Positions 24,500 to 31,617 of a stretch of DNA of 44,687 nt are shown here, piece after piece; the first letter of the stretch is position 1, and every line of letters begins with the position of its first letter. The position numbers were made by a program, and so were the translations under genes. The stretch is from IMG/VR virus record IMGVR_UViG_3300022072_000022, positions 1 through 44,687 of that record. The stretch is one strand, 5' to 3'. The notes beneath the pieces were generated by a model. That model was not told where the DNA came from and searched no databases. It saw only the letters and a list, made by a program, of their open reading frames with translations. This DNA is from a virus.

Positions 24500-25111
24500 T
24501 TATAGTTTTTTAAAGCTCCAGATAAAACCCTTTGCTGTCTTTTGTCTTAGATTACATACTGCGCTAATATCTCCATGCCTAAAGCCAGTTTTTCTTGCTG
24601 CTTCGCTAATGCTTTCGTATTCTTCTATAATTTCTAAATCTAAACTATATTGATAAACCGTTTTGATTACTAATCTTTGAGCAGCTTTAATTTTAGCAGC
24701 ATGCTCCTTACTTTTGGGCTTCCTCATTCGTGCTTTTGTTTCTTCGCTCTTTGGGATGCCTTTTAAGTTGGCAGCTTTTAGACTTTTAGATATTTTTACC
24801 TTCTTCGCTTCGCTACATTTTACGCCTTTAGTGCTACATGAAAAGTTACTTATATTGAATTTATACTTGTGAAGGTCTAAATAATGCTGCTCTTTAGTTT
24901 TCAAATCGCATACGGCGCAATACTCTAGCACCTCAAAAACTAAGCAGCCTAAGCCGTGTTTATTGTAAAACTCCTGCAGTTTCCTGTTGCTACTTTTATT
25001 GTTCCTTAGCGTATATTTATGCTGACTAAATCTTGATTTTACATAAATAGAACTACCAATATAAACATTGTTATTAATAGTTGTAGATATTCGGTATACT
25101 CCTGATTTCAT
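24500..25111 (-). CDS. GIY-YIG homing endonuclease with NUMOD3/NUMOD1-type repeats
   Basis: A 203-residue free-standing endonuclease. The catalytic domain shows GVYRI (4-8) and VYIGSS (about 16-21), then a conserved Arg in SRFSQH and the Glu in KTKEQHYLDL. The middle has NUMOD3-like DNA-binding segments (GIPKSEETKARMR; SKEHAAKIKAAQ) and the C-terminus a NUMOD1-like helix-turn-helix (SISEAARKTGFRHGDIS). Such enzymes cut intron-less or intronless-like target sites in related phages and spread themselves. It has its own promoter and is paired with the methyltransferase gene. Confidence 0.9.
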   Translation of the reverse strand: MKSGVYRISTTINNNVYIGSSIYVKSRFSQHKYTLRNNKSSNRKLQEFYNKHGLGCLVFEVLEYCAVCDLKTKEQHYLDLHKYKFNISNFSCSTKGVKCSEAKKVKISKSLKAANLKGIPKSEETKARMRKPKSKEHAAKIKAAQRLVIKTVYQYSLDLEIIEEYESISEAARKTGFRHGDISAVCNLRQKTAKGFIWSFKKL

Positions 25112-25132
25112 AATTTAAAAGTTTGGTGAACT

Positions 25133-25163
25133 CAAATATACAAAACCGCAACCGTAAAACAAA
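25133..25163 (-). promoter_or_regulatory. Bacteroidota-type promoter, exact match
   Basis: Read on the minus strand, TTTG (25160-25163) is followed by exactly 19 bases and TATATTTG (25133-25140), a perfect TTTG-N19-TAnnTTTG. Transcription would start about 17 bases before the GIY-YIG start codon. Confidence 0.85.
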
Positions 25164-25247
25164 ATATATACACACCTTTCTTATGCGGGGGGAAATACGC
25201 CTGAATTGTTTTTGCTATCTTTTTCTTATTGCCTAATCTTCTTAATA

Positions 25248-25703
25248 TCATACTTCTTTTTCCGACTCCTCACGAAGCCCGTTAATTAATAAGCTTTGAT
25301 TATCACCCGCAACGCTTCTAAAGCAAAGTAAACGCTTTCTTTCAAACCTCGCAACGCTAACGGAATTGTTTTGGTTACCGCCTAAGATGTAGATATATTT
25401 TTCATCCATCGAATGCAAGAAGCCCACGTGCCCATTCAGAAGCACGACAATATCACCCACTTTAGGCGTGTTTGTTTCGGTTCCGTAGGTTTGGTAAGCA
25501 AATGGTGCAGGTTGATAAAAATACGGCAATCCTGCGCTCTTTAAGCACCACCCAACGAACGCAGCACTCCAAGGTGTTTCATCGTTTTTGATTCTATCAT
25601 ACCCAACAGCCGCAAACATTTCGATTATTTCGGGGTTGTGCTGGTCTCCTTTTATTTCTTTTAGCCCTAGTTTTGACTGGGCGAATTTATACGCTTTGTT
25701 CAT
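25248..25703 (-). CDS. Endolysin, CHAP/NlpC-like amidase with Ser in place of catalytic Cys
   Basis: A 151-residue protein matching the TIGR02594/CHAP-type cell-wall hydrolases: N-terminal helix region, then ETPWSAAFVGWCLKSAGLP (43-60), VGDIVVLLNGHVGFL (82-96) and ILGGNQNN (106-113). In this family the residue after PW is the nucleophilic Cys; here it is Ser46, encoded AGT, one base away from a Cys codon. The His (H92) is kept and another Cys lies at residue 53. It may be inactive, use Ser, or use Cys53. The gene follows a membrane protein, as in holin-endolysin pairs. Confidence 0.8.
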   Translation of the reverse strand: MNKAYKFAQSKLGLKEIKGDQHNPEIIEMFAAVGYDRIKNDETPWSAAFVGWCLKSAGLPYFYQPAPFAYQTYGTETNTPKVGDIVVLLNGHVGFLHSMDEKYIYILGGNQNNSVSVARFERKRLLCFRSVAGDNQSLLINGLREESEKEV

Positions 25704-25705
25704 TG

Positions 25706-25993
25706 TTATTTCTTTTTAATCAGTTCGTTTAAATGATCCGCAATTGCTTCACGGTCTTTTTGTTGTTGGGCTTCAATTTTATACATTCTTTCAGCTATTA
25801 CGTAAATTTGCCCCTGTAAGTCTTCGATTTCGTGAATACTACTATCGTATAATTGTGTATTGTCGTTCACTTGATCGTGTAGCTCTTTTTTAGTTTTAAA
25901 ATTTTTGCCGTACTTTTTTAGGTAAAAGCAAAGGAAAGATGCAGCTATAATTAAAAATACATTTAGTAAAATTGCGACTTCTTGTAAGTTCAT
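25706..25993 (-). CDS. Membrane-anchored coiled-coil protein, candidate holin or spanin
   Basis: A 95-residue protein with one transmembrane helix at about 5-25 (VAILLNVFLIIAASFLCFYL) followed by a charged coiled coil to the C-terminus ending in lysines. It is encoded three bases upstream of the endolysin gene and overlaps the preceding gene by four bases, so a role in lysis is likely. The topology suits an inner-membrane spanin or a holin of the single-span type. Confidence 0.65.
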   Translation of the reverse strand: MNLQEVAILLNVFLIIAASFLCFYLKKYGKNFKTKKELHDQVNDNTQLYDSSIHEIEDLQGQIYVIAERMYKIEAQQQKDREAIADHLNELIKKK

Positions 25994-26328
25994 GTTATTT
26001 CTTTTTTATCTAATCTATCAAATAAATCTTTTTCATACCAAACCAGTTGACCATTACGGGCGAAATTATGACTATCTGTTGGCGTATTATTGGTGCTTAC
26101 CTTAAACTCTATAAGCTTGCAAGTTTCGTCGGTTACGGTAAGAATACAGTATTCGGAAACTAGGACGCTTTCTTTTTCTATACCGCTTTGGTTGTTCGTT
26201 GGGATCTTGCCATCCCTCAAAGATTGCCGCCTATGTAGGTTGTATTGTTTCCCTATCCGAGTAGGTGAGAATTTGCATTTATTCAGCCCTAGAACCCATT
26301 TAATGAGGCTTTTTATTGCTTGTGTCAT
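25990..26328 (-). CDS. Unknown 112-residue protein
   Basis: A protein with a hydrophobic N-terminal helix (AIKSLIKWVLGL), a basic middle and a beta-rich C-terminal domain (YCILTVTDETCKLIEFKV; QLVWYEKDLFDRLD). Starts with an ATGA overlap on the gene before and overlaps the next by four bases, so it belongs to the lysis-proximal operon. No function recognised. Confidence 0.6.
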   Translation of the reverse strand: MTQAIKSLIKWVLGLNKCKFSPTRIGKQYNLHRRQSLRDGKIPTNNQSGIEKESVLVSEYCILTVTDETCKLIEFKVSTNNTPTDSHNFARNGQLVWYEKDLFDRLDKKEIT

Positions 26329-26729
26329 AGTTTTATGTCGTTTGGGGTTGGTAATTCATAAAGCCAACCAAGCATTTTAAATTCTTCGTTCTCATAATTC
26401 TCACTTTCAAAAAACGCAAAATCTTTGTGCGAACCTTGTACTAGATAGTCATTTCTTTCCATGCATTCGTGAAATTTAAAGCCGTTATCTTTTCGTTCTA
26501 TTCTAGCAATAAAATCAAAAGTTCTACCTTCTGGCAGCTCCGACATAGGGCGCAGCTTGGGCGGTTCGGGTTCGTGCCGTGGGAACTCATCTCGTAAGAA
26601 CTCAAATGCTTCTTCCAAAAAGTCGCCATAATCAGAAACATTAAGAGAACTAAACGCCCCCTTTAATCCTGTATATTTAGTAAACCAAGATTCTGTATAC
26701 TCCTTACCATTTATATTAATCGTTTTCAT
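26325..26729 (-). CDS. Unknown protein with DUF551-like C-terminus
   Basis: A 134-residue protein. The first half is helical (SDYGDFLEEAFEFLRDEF), then a Pro-rich linker (EPEPPKLRPMSELPEG) and a beta domain ending FKMLGWLYELPTP, reminiscent of the W-rich ending of DUF551 proteins such as the gene at 42633. Function unknown. Confidence 0.6.
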   Translation of the reverse strand: MKTININGKEYTESWFTKYTGLKGAFSSLNVSDYGDFLEEAFEFLRDEFPRHEPEPPKLRPMSELPEGRTFDFIARIERKDNGFKFHECMERNDYLVQGSHKDFAFFESENYENEEFKMLGWLYELPTPNDIKL

Positions 26730-26738
26730 CTTTATATT

Positions 26739-26801
26739 TTAATCGCTGAGTAAATCGCCCACTATCAAGCCGATCAGTAGGGCGGTTATTATTGGGTGCA
26801 T
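26739..26801 (-). CDS. Hydrophobic 20-residue microprotein
   Basis: The ATG overlaps the stop codon of the upstream gene (TAATG, 26799-26803 on the minus strand), the junction type used throughout this genome. The product MHPIITALLIGLIVGDLLSD is one short membrane helix with an acidic end. It could be a membrane microprotein; the size makes chance possible. Confidence 0.4.
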   Translation of the reverse strand: MHPIITALLIGLIVGDLLSD

Positions 26802-27046
26802 TATTCGGCTATCTCTTTTCTTAGGTCACGCAGTCTTGATCCTAGAGTTTCTGCTTTACTTTCCATTAAACTCTGAATCTCTGCCTTACTAAAGGTTAAA
26901 GGTTCTTGATAAGAAATAGAAATATTAACTTCTGTGCCTGTTAACGGCTCTTTCGTTAATTCGTGCAACTGAGCATCCAATTGATCTAAATCATTAACTA
27001 CTGATATTATTTGTTGTGCGTGGCTTTTTATTTCTGCTAAGTTCAT
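26801..27046 (-). CDS. Small helical protein
   Basis: An 81-residue protein, acidic with helical ends (IKSHAQQIISVVNDLDQLDAQL; SRLRDLRKEIAE) and a central Thr/Val strand region. It probably forms a coiled coil. It lies between the exonuclease and lysis-side genes; function unknown. Confidence 0.6.
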   Translation of the reverse strand: MNLAEIKSHAQQIISVVNDLDQLDAQLHELTKEPLTGTEVNISISYQEPLTFSKAEIQSLMESKAETLGSRLRDLRKEIAE

Positions 27047-27109
27047 TTTCTTTCTAGTTTTAGTTATAAATATTGTTTGTTTCGGTCTACTTCAATTTGT
27101 ATTTAACCT

Positions 27110-27739
27110 CTAAGCATTTTCTTTATTAAGATTATACCATTCAATCTCTGCTTGAACAATTGGATCACTAAGGGCTTCTTTTATCATTATTGTACCTGCT
27201 TCAATCCCTGCTTTTAGTTTTTCTATTTTGACCTCATCCCTTTTAAAAGTTTTTAAATAGATACTTTGCTTAAAATCTTTATTATAAGAAACAAAATCCC
27301 AAGTATCATAACCGCTAACTAACATACACATCTGCATTTGCCAAATAGTGCTAGATTCTACTTTTCCAAATCTCAATAAAGCCATGTGTTTTTTGTGATT
27401 CCTTGCTTTTATTTCCAAACCTTTCTTTGCTCCTTTTATTAATCCATCTGGAGAAACACCGCAATATTTTGTATACTCTATAAATCCAATCTCTTCTACT
27501 GTATTGCCTGTTTCAAATTCATACTTAATTCGTGCAATAGGTTCTAATTCGTGCCCCCTTTCCGTATCTTTATTGGTTATGAATACACTATCAGTATGAA
27601 GGTCTTTTATAATGTCATCTACATAGGTTTTTAAGCCTTTGCCGTTGTTTCCTATCGCTGTGGCATGGGAACCAGTAAGCTTCCCATACCTCATAGCGTG
27701 CCACTCGTCCGAGCCTTGCAACATTTTATGTATTTTCAT
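27110..27739 (-). CDS. YqaJ-like / lambda-type recombination exonuclease
   Basis: A 209-residue nuclease. Conserved elements appear in order: QGSDEWHAMRYGKLTGS near the start, RGHELEP (61-67), GVSPDG with catalytic Asp (94-99) and LEIKA with Glu and Lys (108-112), i.e. the PD-(D/E)XK core of the YqaJ/lambda exonuclease family. It resects double-stranded ends 5' to 3', giving single strands for the annealing protein encoded just upstream. The two genes overlap by 14 bases. The pair forms a phage recombination or replication-repair system. Confidence 0.92.
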   Translation of the reverse strand: MKIHKMLQGSDEWHAMRYGKLTGSHATAIGNNGKGLKTYVDDIIKDLHTDSVFITNKDTERGHELEPIARIKYEFETGNTVEEIGFIEYTKYCGVSPDGLIKGAKKGLEIKARNHKKHMALLRFGKVESSTIWQMQMCMLVSGYDTWDFVSYNKDFKQSIYLKTFKRDEVKIEKLKAGIEAGTIMIKEALSDPIVQAEIEWYNLNKENA

Positions 27740-28523
27740 CTTCTAATTCTTTTCTTTTTTCAGACAATAGATTCAAAAACGCTGTTTCATCTTTCAATTT
27801 ACCTTTGTTTAAAGTATAAATATCCATTAACTCTTTTGCCGTTGTTGCTTTCTCAATCTTTACTTGAACCTCCGAATCAAGATCAACGTTTTCAAGATCA
27901 TAATTTTCATTATCAATAGATTCCATGTTCGTAACAACGTCTTTAAAGTGTCGCTTACAAGATCTTTTCATTACAGATTTTAAAACCATTTCATCTTCCC
28001 ATATATCCCAAATTCTATGAGTCTTAGCTACGTTTTTCATTTTAGCTATTTCGTTCATATTTAAGAACTCCAAAAATTCGCCTCTATTATTTTTTATAAC
28101 ACAATAAGCGCCAATTGTTTTGTTTTTTAATTCAAAAGGACTGCCAAAAACATGAGTATAAATAACTTTTCCACTTTCTTTTTTGAACTCAAAAGTGTCT
28201 CCCTGTCTAACTATTTGTAAATCGAATTTAGATTCTGGGTAAACATTTAGAAGCTTGTTCTTGTATGCTTGATAGTTATAATTAGCCATTACTTTGCCTT
28301 TATTGGCTAGTGTAACGGTGTCCCCATCTATGTAGATGTTATCAATTGCAACTTTCTTGTAAAGCGCAGCGGCTTGGCTAGCCTTAAAGAATCCAAACCA
28401 TTTATTTTTAAGCTGATTATTTCTGTCTTTATCTGTCTCTAATTGCCTTAAATAACCTAAATATACATTTACCTTTTCTTGGTCGTAATCTTTCAATAAA
28501 AGCGTAAGTTCTTTGTATTCCAT
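27726..28523 (-). CDS. recT: RecT-family single-strand annealing protein
   Basis: A 265-residue protein with features of RecT: KASQAAALYKKVAID near residues 47-61, IVRQGDTFEFKKE, GAYCVIKNNRGE and WEDEMVLKSVMKRSCKRHF (about 170-190), then an acidic C-terminal tail. RecT binds single-stranded DNA and anneals complementary strands; with the exonuclease it promotes strand-annealing recombination. The tail may contact host or phage single-strand binding protein. Start at ATG 28523, with the gene 28559-28963 upstream in the same transcript. Confidence 0.9.
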   Translation of the reverse strand: MEYKELTLLLKDYDQEKVNVYLGYLRQLETDKDRNNQLKNKWFGFFKASQAAALYKKVAIDNIYIDGDTVTLANKGKVMANYNYQAYKNKLLNVYPESKFDLQIVRQGDTFEFKKESGKVIYTHVFGSPFELKNKTIGAYCVIKNNRGEFLEFLNMNEIAKMKNVAKTHRIWDIWEDEMVLKSVMKRSCKRHFKDVVTNMESIDNENYDLENVDLDSEVQVKIEKATTAKELMDIYTLNKGKLKDETAFLNLLSEKRKELEDENT

Positions 28524-28558
28524 TTCTTTCTAAGTTTTAAGTTTTTAAAAACCAGGTT

Positions 28559-28963
28559 TTACCCTAGTATGGTTTTGTATGATTTTAAATTATGTTTCTC
28601 TTTAAATTTCTCAACTTCGATAATGTCAGAAAACAAAGACACTGAACGGGTGAAATCTTTGCCCAATTGAGTAAAGAACTTATACCCTATTACCTTTTGT
28701 TTCTGAATATCAATATCATAAGTCGTCTTACCTGTCAAATAACGCTCATAAATAACCGCAGCAGCCGAGCAAATACCATCCGTTGCATTATCATCCATGC
28801 AATACGTTTCTATTTCGTGTTCGTTAATGTCAAGGACAAAAGCAATGTCTTGGTACGAAAAATACATATTGTACCAAACGTTAGTATTTTGGTCCTCTGC
28901 CTCTATTTTTACATAACCACCGCTTAGTTTGTAATTGTCAGTGTCTAGGTGTAAATCTTTCAT
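28559..28963 (-). CDS. Unknown protein upstream of recT
   Basis: A 134-residue acidic protein with several aromatic residues. The middle (YCMDDNATDGICSAAAVIYERYLTG) and the C-terminal helix suggest a compact alpha/beta fold. It is the first gene after a promoter at 29001-29033 and would be made with RecT and the exonuclease. No family recognised. Confidence 0.65.
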   Translation of the reverse strand: MKDLHLDTDNYKLSGGYVKIEAEDQNTNVWYNMYFSYQDIAFVLDINEHEIETYCMDDNATDGICSAAAVIYERYLTGKTTYDIDIQKQKVIGYKFFTQLGKDFTRSVSLFSDIIEVEKFKEKHNLKSYKTILG

Positions 28964-29000
28964 AATTGATATTGTTTATGTGTTTCGTAATGTTGTGATA

Positions 29001-29033
29001 CAAATGTAAAACAAAATATTTAGAGTTCCTAAT
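29001..29033 (-). promoter_or_regulatory. Promoter with ATTAGGAA in the upstream position
   Basis: On the minus strand ATTAGGAA (29026-29033) is followed by 17 bases and TACATTTG (29001-29008), a match to TAnnTTTG. No TTTG occurs at -33. Start codon 28963 lies about 33 bases after the expected start point. The same arrangement occurs at 29791-29822 and 29846-29878. Confidence 0.65.
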
Positions 29034-29045
29034 TTTAAGAAGGAA

Positions 29046-29492
29046 TTATTTAGTTATTGAGGGAAATAAATCAATTGCGGCACTTTCTAGCTTGTCTCTG
29101 TCGTTACTTAAATAAGCCTTAATTATCCTTTGGGCGTCCAAAAACCCAACCGCAAAGCAACTAAACCAACCTTCTTCTCTTAATGCTAAAAGGTAATCAT
29201 ATTGCTCTTTTAAATGGTCATTTTTGTAAAGTTCACCGTTTCTTTTAGTAATCGTTTCGCCTTTCCTTTTGAACTCAATAGCTAATCCACAATAATCTAT
29301 TGTTCCAGTATAGCCGCTGAATACTTTTTGAAACATCATGTCGGGGTGTCCTCGTCTTGCCCTACTTGCTTTCACTTTCTTTGCTTGACCTATCGTTAAT
29401 TTGATGCCTCCTAAATCTTCTGTATACAATAAATTAGGGTATTGGATTTTTACCCAATTTAGTAATTGCTTTTGCTCTTGTGCTTCTGTCAT
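29046..29492 (-). CDS. VRR-NUC domain nuclease
   Basis: A 148-residue protein of the VRR-NUC (PD-(D/E)XK) family. Key elements: SRARRGHPDMMF with catalytic Asp (about 44-54), LAIEFKRKG with Glu and Lys (70-78) and the downstream Gln/Tyr helix EQYDYLLALREEGW (96-109), then FAVGFLDAQRIIKAYL. Such nucleases process branched or end structures in recombination. It follows a small gene and lies next to RecT and the exonuclease. The small size suits the stand-alone phage form. Confidence 0.9.
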   Translation of the reverse strand: MTEAQEQKQLLNWVKIQYPNLLYTEDLGGIKLTIGQAKKVKASRARRGHPDMMFQKVFSGYTGTIDYCGLAIEFKRKGETITKRNGELYKNDHLKEQYDYLLALREEGWFSCFAVGFLDAQRIIKAYLSNDRDKLESAAIDLFPSITK

Positions 29493-29493
29493 T

Positions 29494-29763
29494 TCAATAG
29501 ATTTTAATTATGCCCCCTAAATCGTTTAATTTATACTTTACCTCCATGTGGTCCAAAAGTCGAACTATCGTTTCTTGCTTGGGTAGTTTATTGTTTTTAC
29601 CCTTCGGTTTGTTCGGGTCGTACTTCTGAATATCAATAATTCCATTTACACGGATTCCAAAAGGATTTTCACCACCTTCTTTAATTAAGTTTCGAACCTT
29701 ATATATAGTGTGATCGTTTTTTTTAATGAACTCATCAATCCGGTGCCTCAGTTTTTCTAACAT
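29494..29763 (-). CDS. Small protein upstream of the VRR nuclease
   Basis: An 89-residue basic protein. Its N-terminal helix and VRNLIKEGGENPFG pattern, and the later LPKQETIVRLLDHM, suggest a small helical DNA-associated protein, perhaps with a helix-turn-helix, but no family is certain. It is first in the leftward operon after promoter 29791-29822. Confidence 0.6.
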   Translation of the reverse strand: MLEKLRHRIDEFIKKNDHTIYKVRNLIKEGGENPFGIRVNGIIDIQKYDPNKPKGKNNKLPKQETIVRLLDHMEVKYKLNDLGGIIKIY

Positions 29764-29790
29764 TATTTTTTGTTTAATTATCTAATAATA

Positions 29791-29822
29791 CAAAGATAAC
29801 GCTTTTTACTTAAATTCCTAAT
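29791..29822 (-). promoter_or_regulatory. Promoter with ATTAGGAA in the upstream position
   Basis: Minus strand: ATTAGGAA (29815-29822), 16 bases, TATCTTTG (29791-29798). It reads into the gene starting at 29763 and is back to back with the rightward promoter at 29846-29878. Confidence 0.7.
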
Positions 29823-29845
29823 AAAAAGAACTTTTCTTTCTCGAA

Positions 29846-29878
29846 ATTAGGAAAATCAAAACCTTTGTTATATCTTTG
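29846..29878 (+). promoter_or_regulatory. Promoter with ATTAGGAA in the upstream position
   Basis: ATTAGGAA (29846-29853), 17 bases, TATCTTTG (29871-29878). It reads into the gene at 29921 with a leader of about 40 bases. No TTTG at -33. Confidence 0.7.
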
Positions 29879-29920
29879 AGTTATCAACAACGAAACATTA
29901 ACCAATAAAAACTTATAAAA

Positions 29921-30268
29921 ATGAAGAGTGAAAACACATTAAACGAAGAAATAAAAATATTGAAAGCCGAAATAAAGATAAAAGAAGAAGAGATAATTTT
30001 TAAAAGAAATGAATTAAGGAAACTGAAATTTAAAACTGTCTCTTGGGATGAATTAACCCAATATTTAAAAGATAATCCTAAGGAAGATAAGTATGATAAC
30101 CCAATAGTTTACTGTAAGCATCATCAAGAGTCGCACTACACTCACATCACAAAAGATGGAACTTTGCAATTGGGCGCATATTATAGCCAAGATCGGACAT
30201 CAAGGGGTTCTGATTTAAAAGTCTTTAAAGATATGAGGTCTTGGAATTTTCAATACCACAACAAATAA
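29921..30268 (+). CDS. Small coiled-coil protein, first rightward early gene
   Basis: A 115-residue protein. Residues 1-40 form a Lys/Glu-rich coiled coil. The C-terminal part has clustered His/Cys (VYCKHHQESHYTHIT) that might bind a metal, then basic and aromatic residues. It follows a promoter directly; early take-over function is possible but unproven. Confidence 0.65.
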   Translation: MKSENTLNEEIKILKAEIKIKEEEIIFKRNELRKLKFKTVSWDELTQYLKDNPKEDKYDNPIVYCKHHQESHYTHITKDGTLQLGAYYSQDRTSRGSDLKVFKDMRSWNFQYHNK

Positions 30269-30301
30269 ACTAAAAACGGGGTTCGCCCCACAACAAAGAC
30301 T

Positions 30302-30487
30302 ATGAAAGACCCAACCACACAAACCATTGCCGAGCGTTACGAGTTTCTTTTAAGCCGCTTAGGCAGCCACGAGGGCGTACTGAAAGCCGCTAACGAGGAA
30401 CTACAACGACAGGAGCGATACGAAAGCAAAGACCTAATCATTAAGCGCAATATTGCAAAGATTAAGGAAATTATTAACTATAAATAA
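30302..30487 (+). CDS. Small helical protein
   Basis: A 61-residue, highly charged helical protein (RLGSHEGVLKAANEELQRQER). No recognised family. A short gap with no other feature separates it from the gene before. Confidence 0.55.
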   Translation: MKDPTTQTIAERYEFLLSRLGSHEGVLKAANEELQRQERYESKDLIIKRNIAKIKEIINYK

Positions 30488-30491
30488 CGAG

Positions 30492-30968
30492 ATGAAACCG
30501 ACACATTTAATAACGCTTAGTGCGAGAATAGAAGATTTATCAGGATGGCACTATAATGCAAAAACAGAACTTGAAGGAATTAAGGAACAGGACCAACTAC
30601 TAAAACAACCCGTCACCCTCGCCCACTTCGTACCGTGCGACAAAAACGGTGTGCCTTTGGAGAAGTTACCAAAAGTTATACATTCAAAGGAACAGCTTTC
30701 GCTTAAATACAAACATGTAATGTCGGAAGATAGCGTTATTTTTGACGGGTGGGAGGTTGTAAGAGACGAGTTTTACAAAGAATCAAAAACTAGAGTAGTA
30801 AGAATAAAAGATCAGATAGGTACAGAATTAGAGTTTTACTATGACGAAAACAACAAGCTTGAAAATATAGATGGTGTTTACAATGAAAAGCCCTTTAAGT
30901 ACGAATATATCCAATCCCTCGCAGACCTAGCCGAAGCGACAACTGAAAACCCTATAAAACTAAAATAA
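30492..30968 (+). CDS. Unknown 158-residue protein
   Basis: Starts at ATG 30492, four bases after the previous stop; upstream in-frame starts would overlap that gene. The N-terminal pattern THLITLSARIEDLSGWHY and the central CDKNGVPLEKLP are seen in small phage proteins of this type. The C-terminal half looks beta-rich (RIKDQIGTELEFYYDE). Function unknown. Its stop overlaps the next start by one base. Confidence 0.6.
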   Translation: MKPTHLITLSARIEDLSGWHYNAKTELEGIKEQDQLLKQPVTLAHFVPCDKNGVPLEKLPKVIHSKEQLSLKYKHVMSEDSVIFDGWEVVRDEFYKESKTRVVRIKDQIGTELEFYYDENNKLENIDGVYNEKPFKYEYIQSLADLAEATTENPIKLK

Positions 30969-31276
30969 TGAGCGATTACAGTAATTTAGAAATAATTCAC
31001 ATAGACGAACTGGTGAACCGTTGCGGCTTCTTTACTAGCGAAACATACGTAAATGGCGGCTATGGTTGTACACACCCAAAGCAAGAAGAAAAAGACCATT
31101 GCCAACTTAATAATTGCGATCATGGCAAGTGTTACTCTTTTAGTTGCCCAATATTTAACCCTGCAGATTTAGAAGATATGAAAAATATAGATCCCGAATT
31201 GTACGAAGAATGGAAAGGTGGAGAATGCCCCATTTTTATGGGTGCAGATTTAATGGTAGTAGAAAAACTAAAATAA
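30968..31276 (+). CDS. Cysteine-rich, probably metal-binding protein
   Basis: A 102-residue protein with many Cys residues (CGFF, GYGCTHP, HCQLNNCDHGKC, FSCPIF, ECPIF), spaced as in zinc- or iron-binding folds. The C-terminal part is acidic. It may coordinate one or two metal ions. The stop overlaps the start of a microprotein at 31276. Confidence 0.65.
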   Translation: MSDYSNLEIIHIDELVNRCGFFTSETYVNGGYGCTHPKQEEKDHCQLNNCDHGKCYSFSCPIFNPADLEDMKNIDPELYEEWKGGECPIFMGADLMVVEKLK

Positions 31277-31359
31277 TGCCATACACAATAATCAAAAGCG
31301 GCACGAAGACCCAACAGGCAACCGCAACAATTAACGACGTTAAAACAGCAAAAAAATGA
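31276..31359 (+). CDS. 27-residue microprotein
   Basis: The ATG overlaps the stop of the Cys-rich gene (TAATG) and its TGA overlaps the next ATG (ATGA). The product is polar and Thr/Lys rich. Support comes from the two overlaps, which fit the style of the genome. Confidence 0.4.
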   Translation: MPYTIIKSGTKTQQATATINDVKTAKK

Positions 31360-31532
31360 AAGGCACGCATATATTAAGTGAAGAACTGCATTTGTTAATA
31401 CAAAAGTACATACCAGACGATGGTAGTTTTGAAAGTAAATTATTATCTATGGAAATAGGTAGAACTTACGATCTTATTTTTATCGACTTGGCTCAGTCTA
31501 TTGTAAACGAAAAAATCCGAATCAATGACTAA
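31356..31532 (+). CDS. Small acidic helical protein
   Basis: A 58-residue frame starting with an ATGA overlap and ending in an eight-base overlap with the following microprotein. It has a helical, leucine-rich N-terminus (LSEELHLLIQKYIPD) and a second helix. No family recognised. Confidence 0.5.
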   Translation: MKGTHILSEELHLLIQKYIPDDGSFESKLLSMEIGRTYDLIFIDLAQSIVNEKIRIND

Positions 31533-31617
31533 AATAAGATACCCACGCCCAGCACCGAAACCAAGACCCAAGAGACCGAAATACATTAAAGTAATTGAGA
31601 AAATAGAAAAACGATGA
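31525..31617 (+). CDS. Pro/Lys/Arg-rich 30-residue microprotein
   Basis: The frame lies between two others with overlaps at both ends (ATGA at its stop). The product contains PRPAPKPRPKRPK, a strongly basic proline-rich stretch like those of peptides that bind ribosomes, RNA or acidic partners. Function is unknown. Confidence 0.4.
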   Translation: MTKIRYPRPAPKPRPKRPKYIKVIEKIEKR

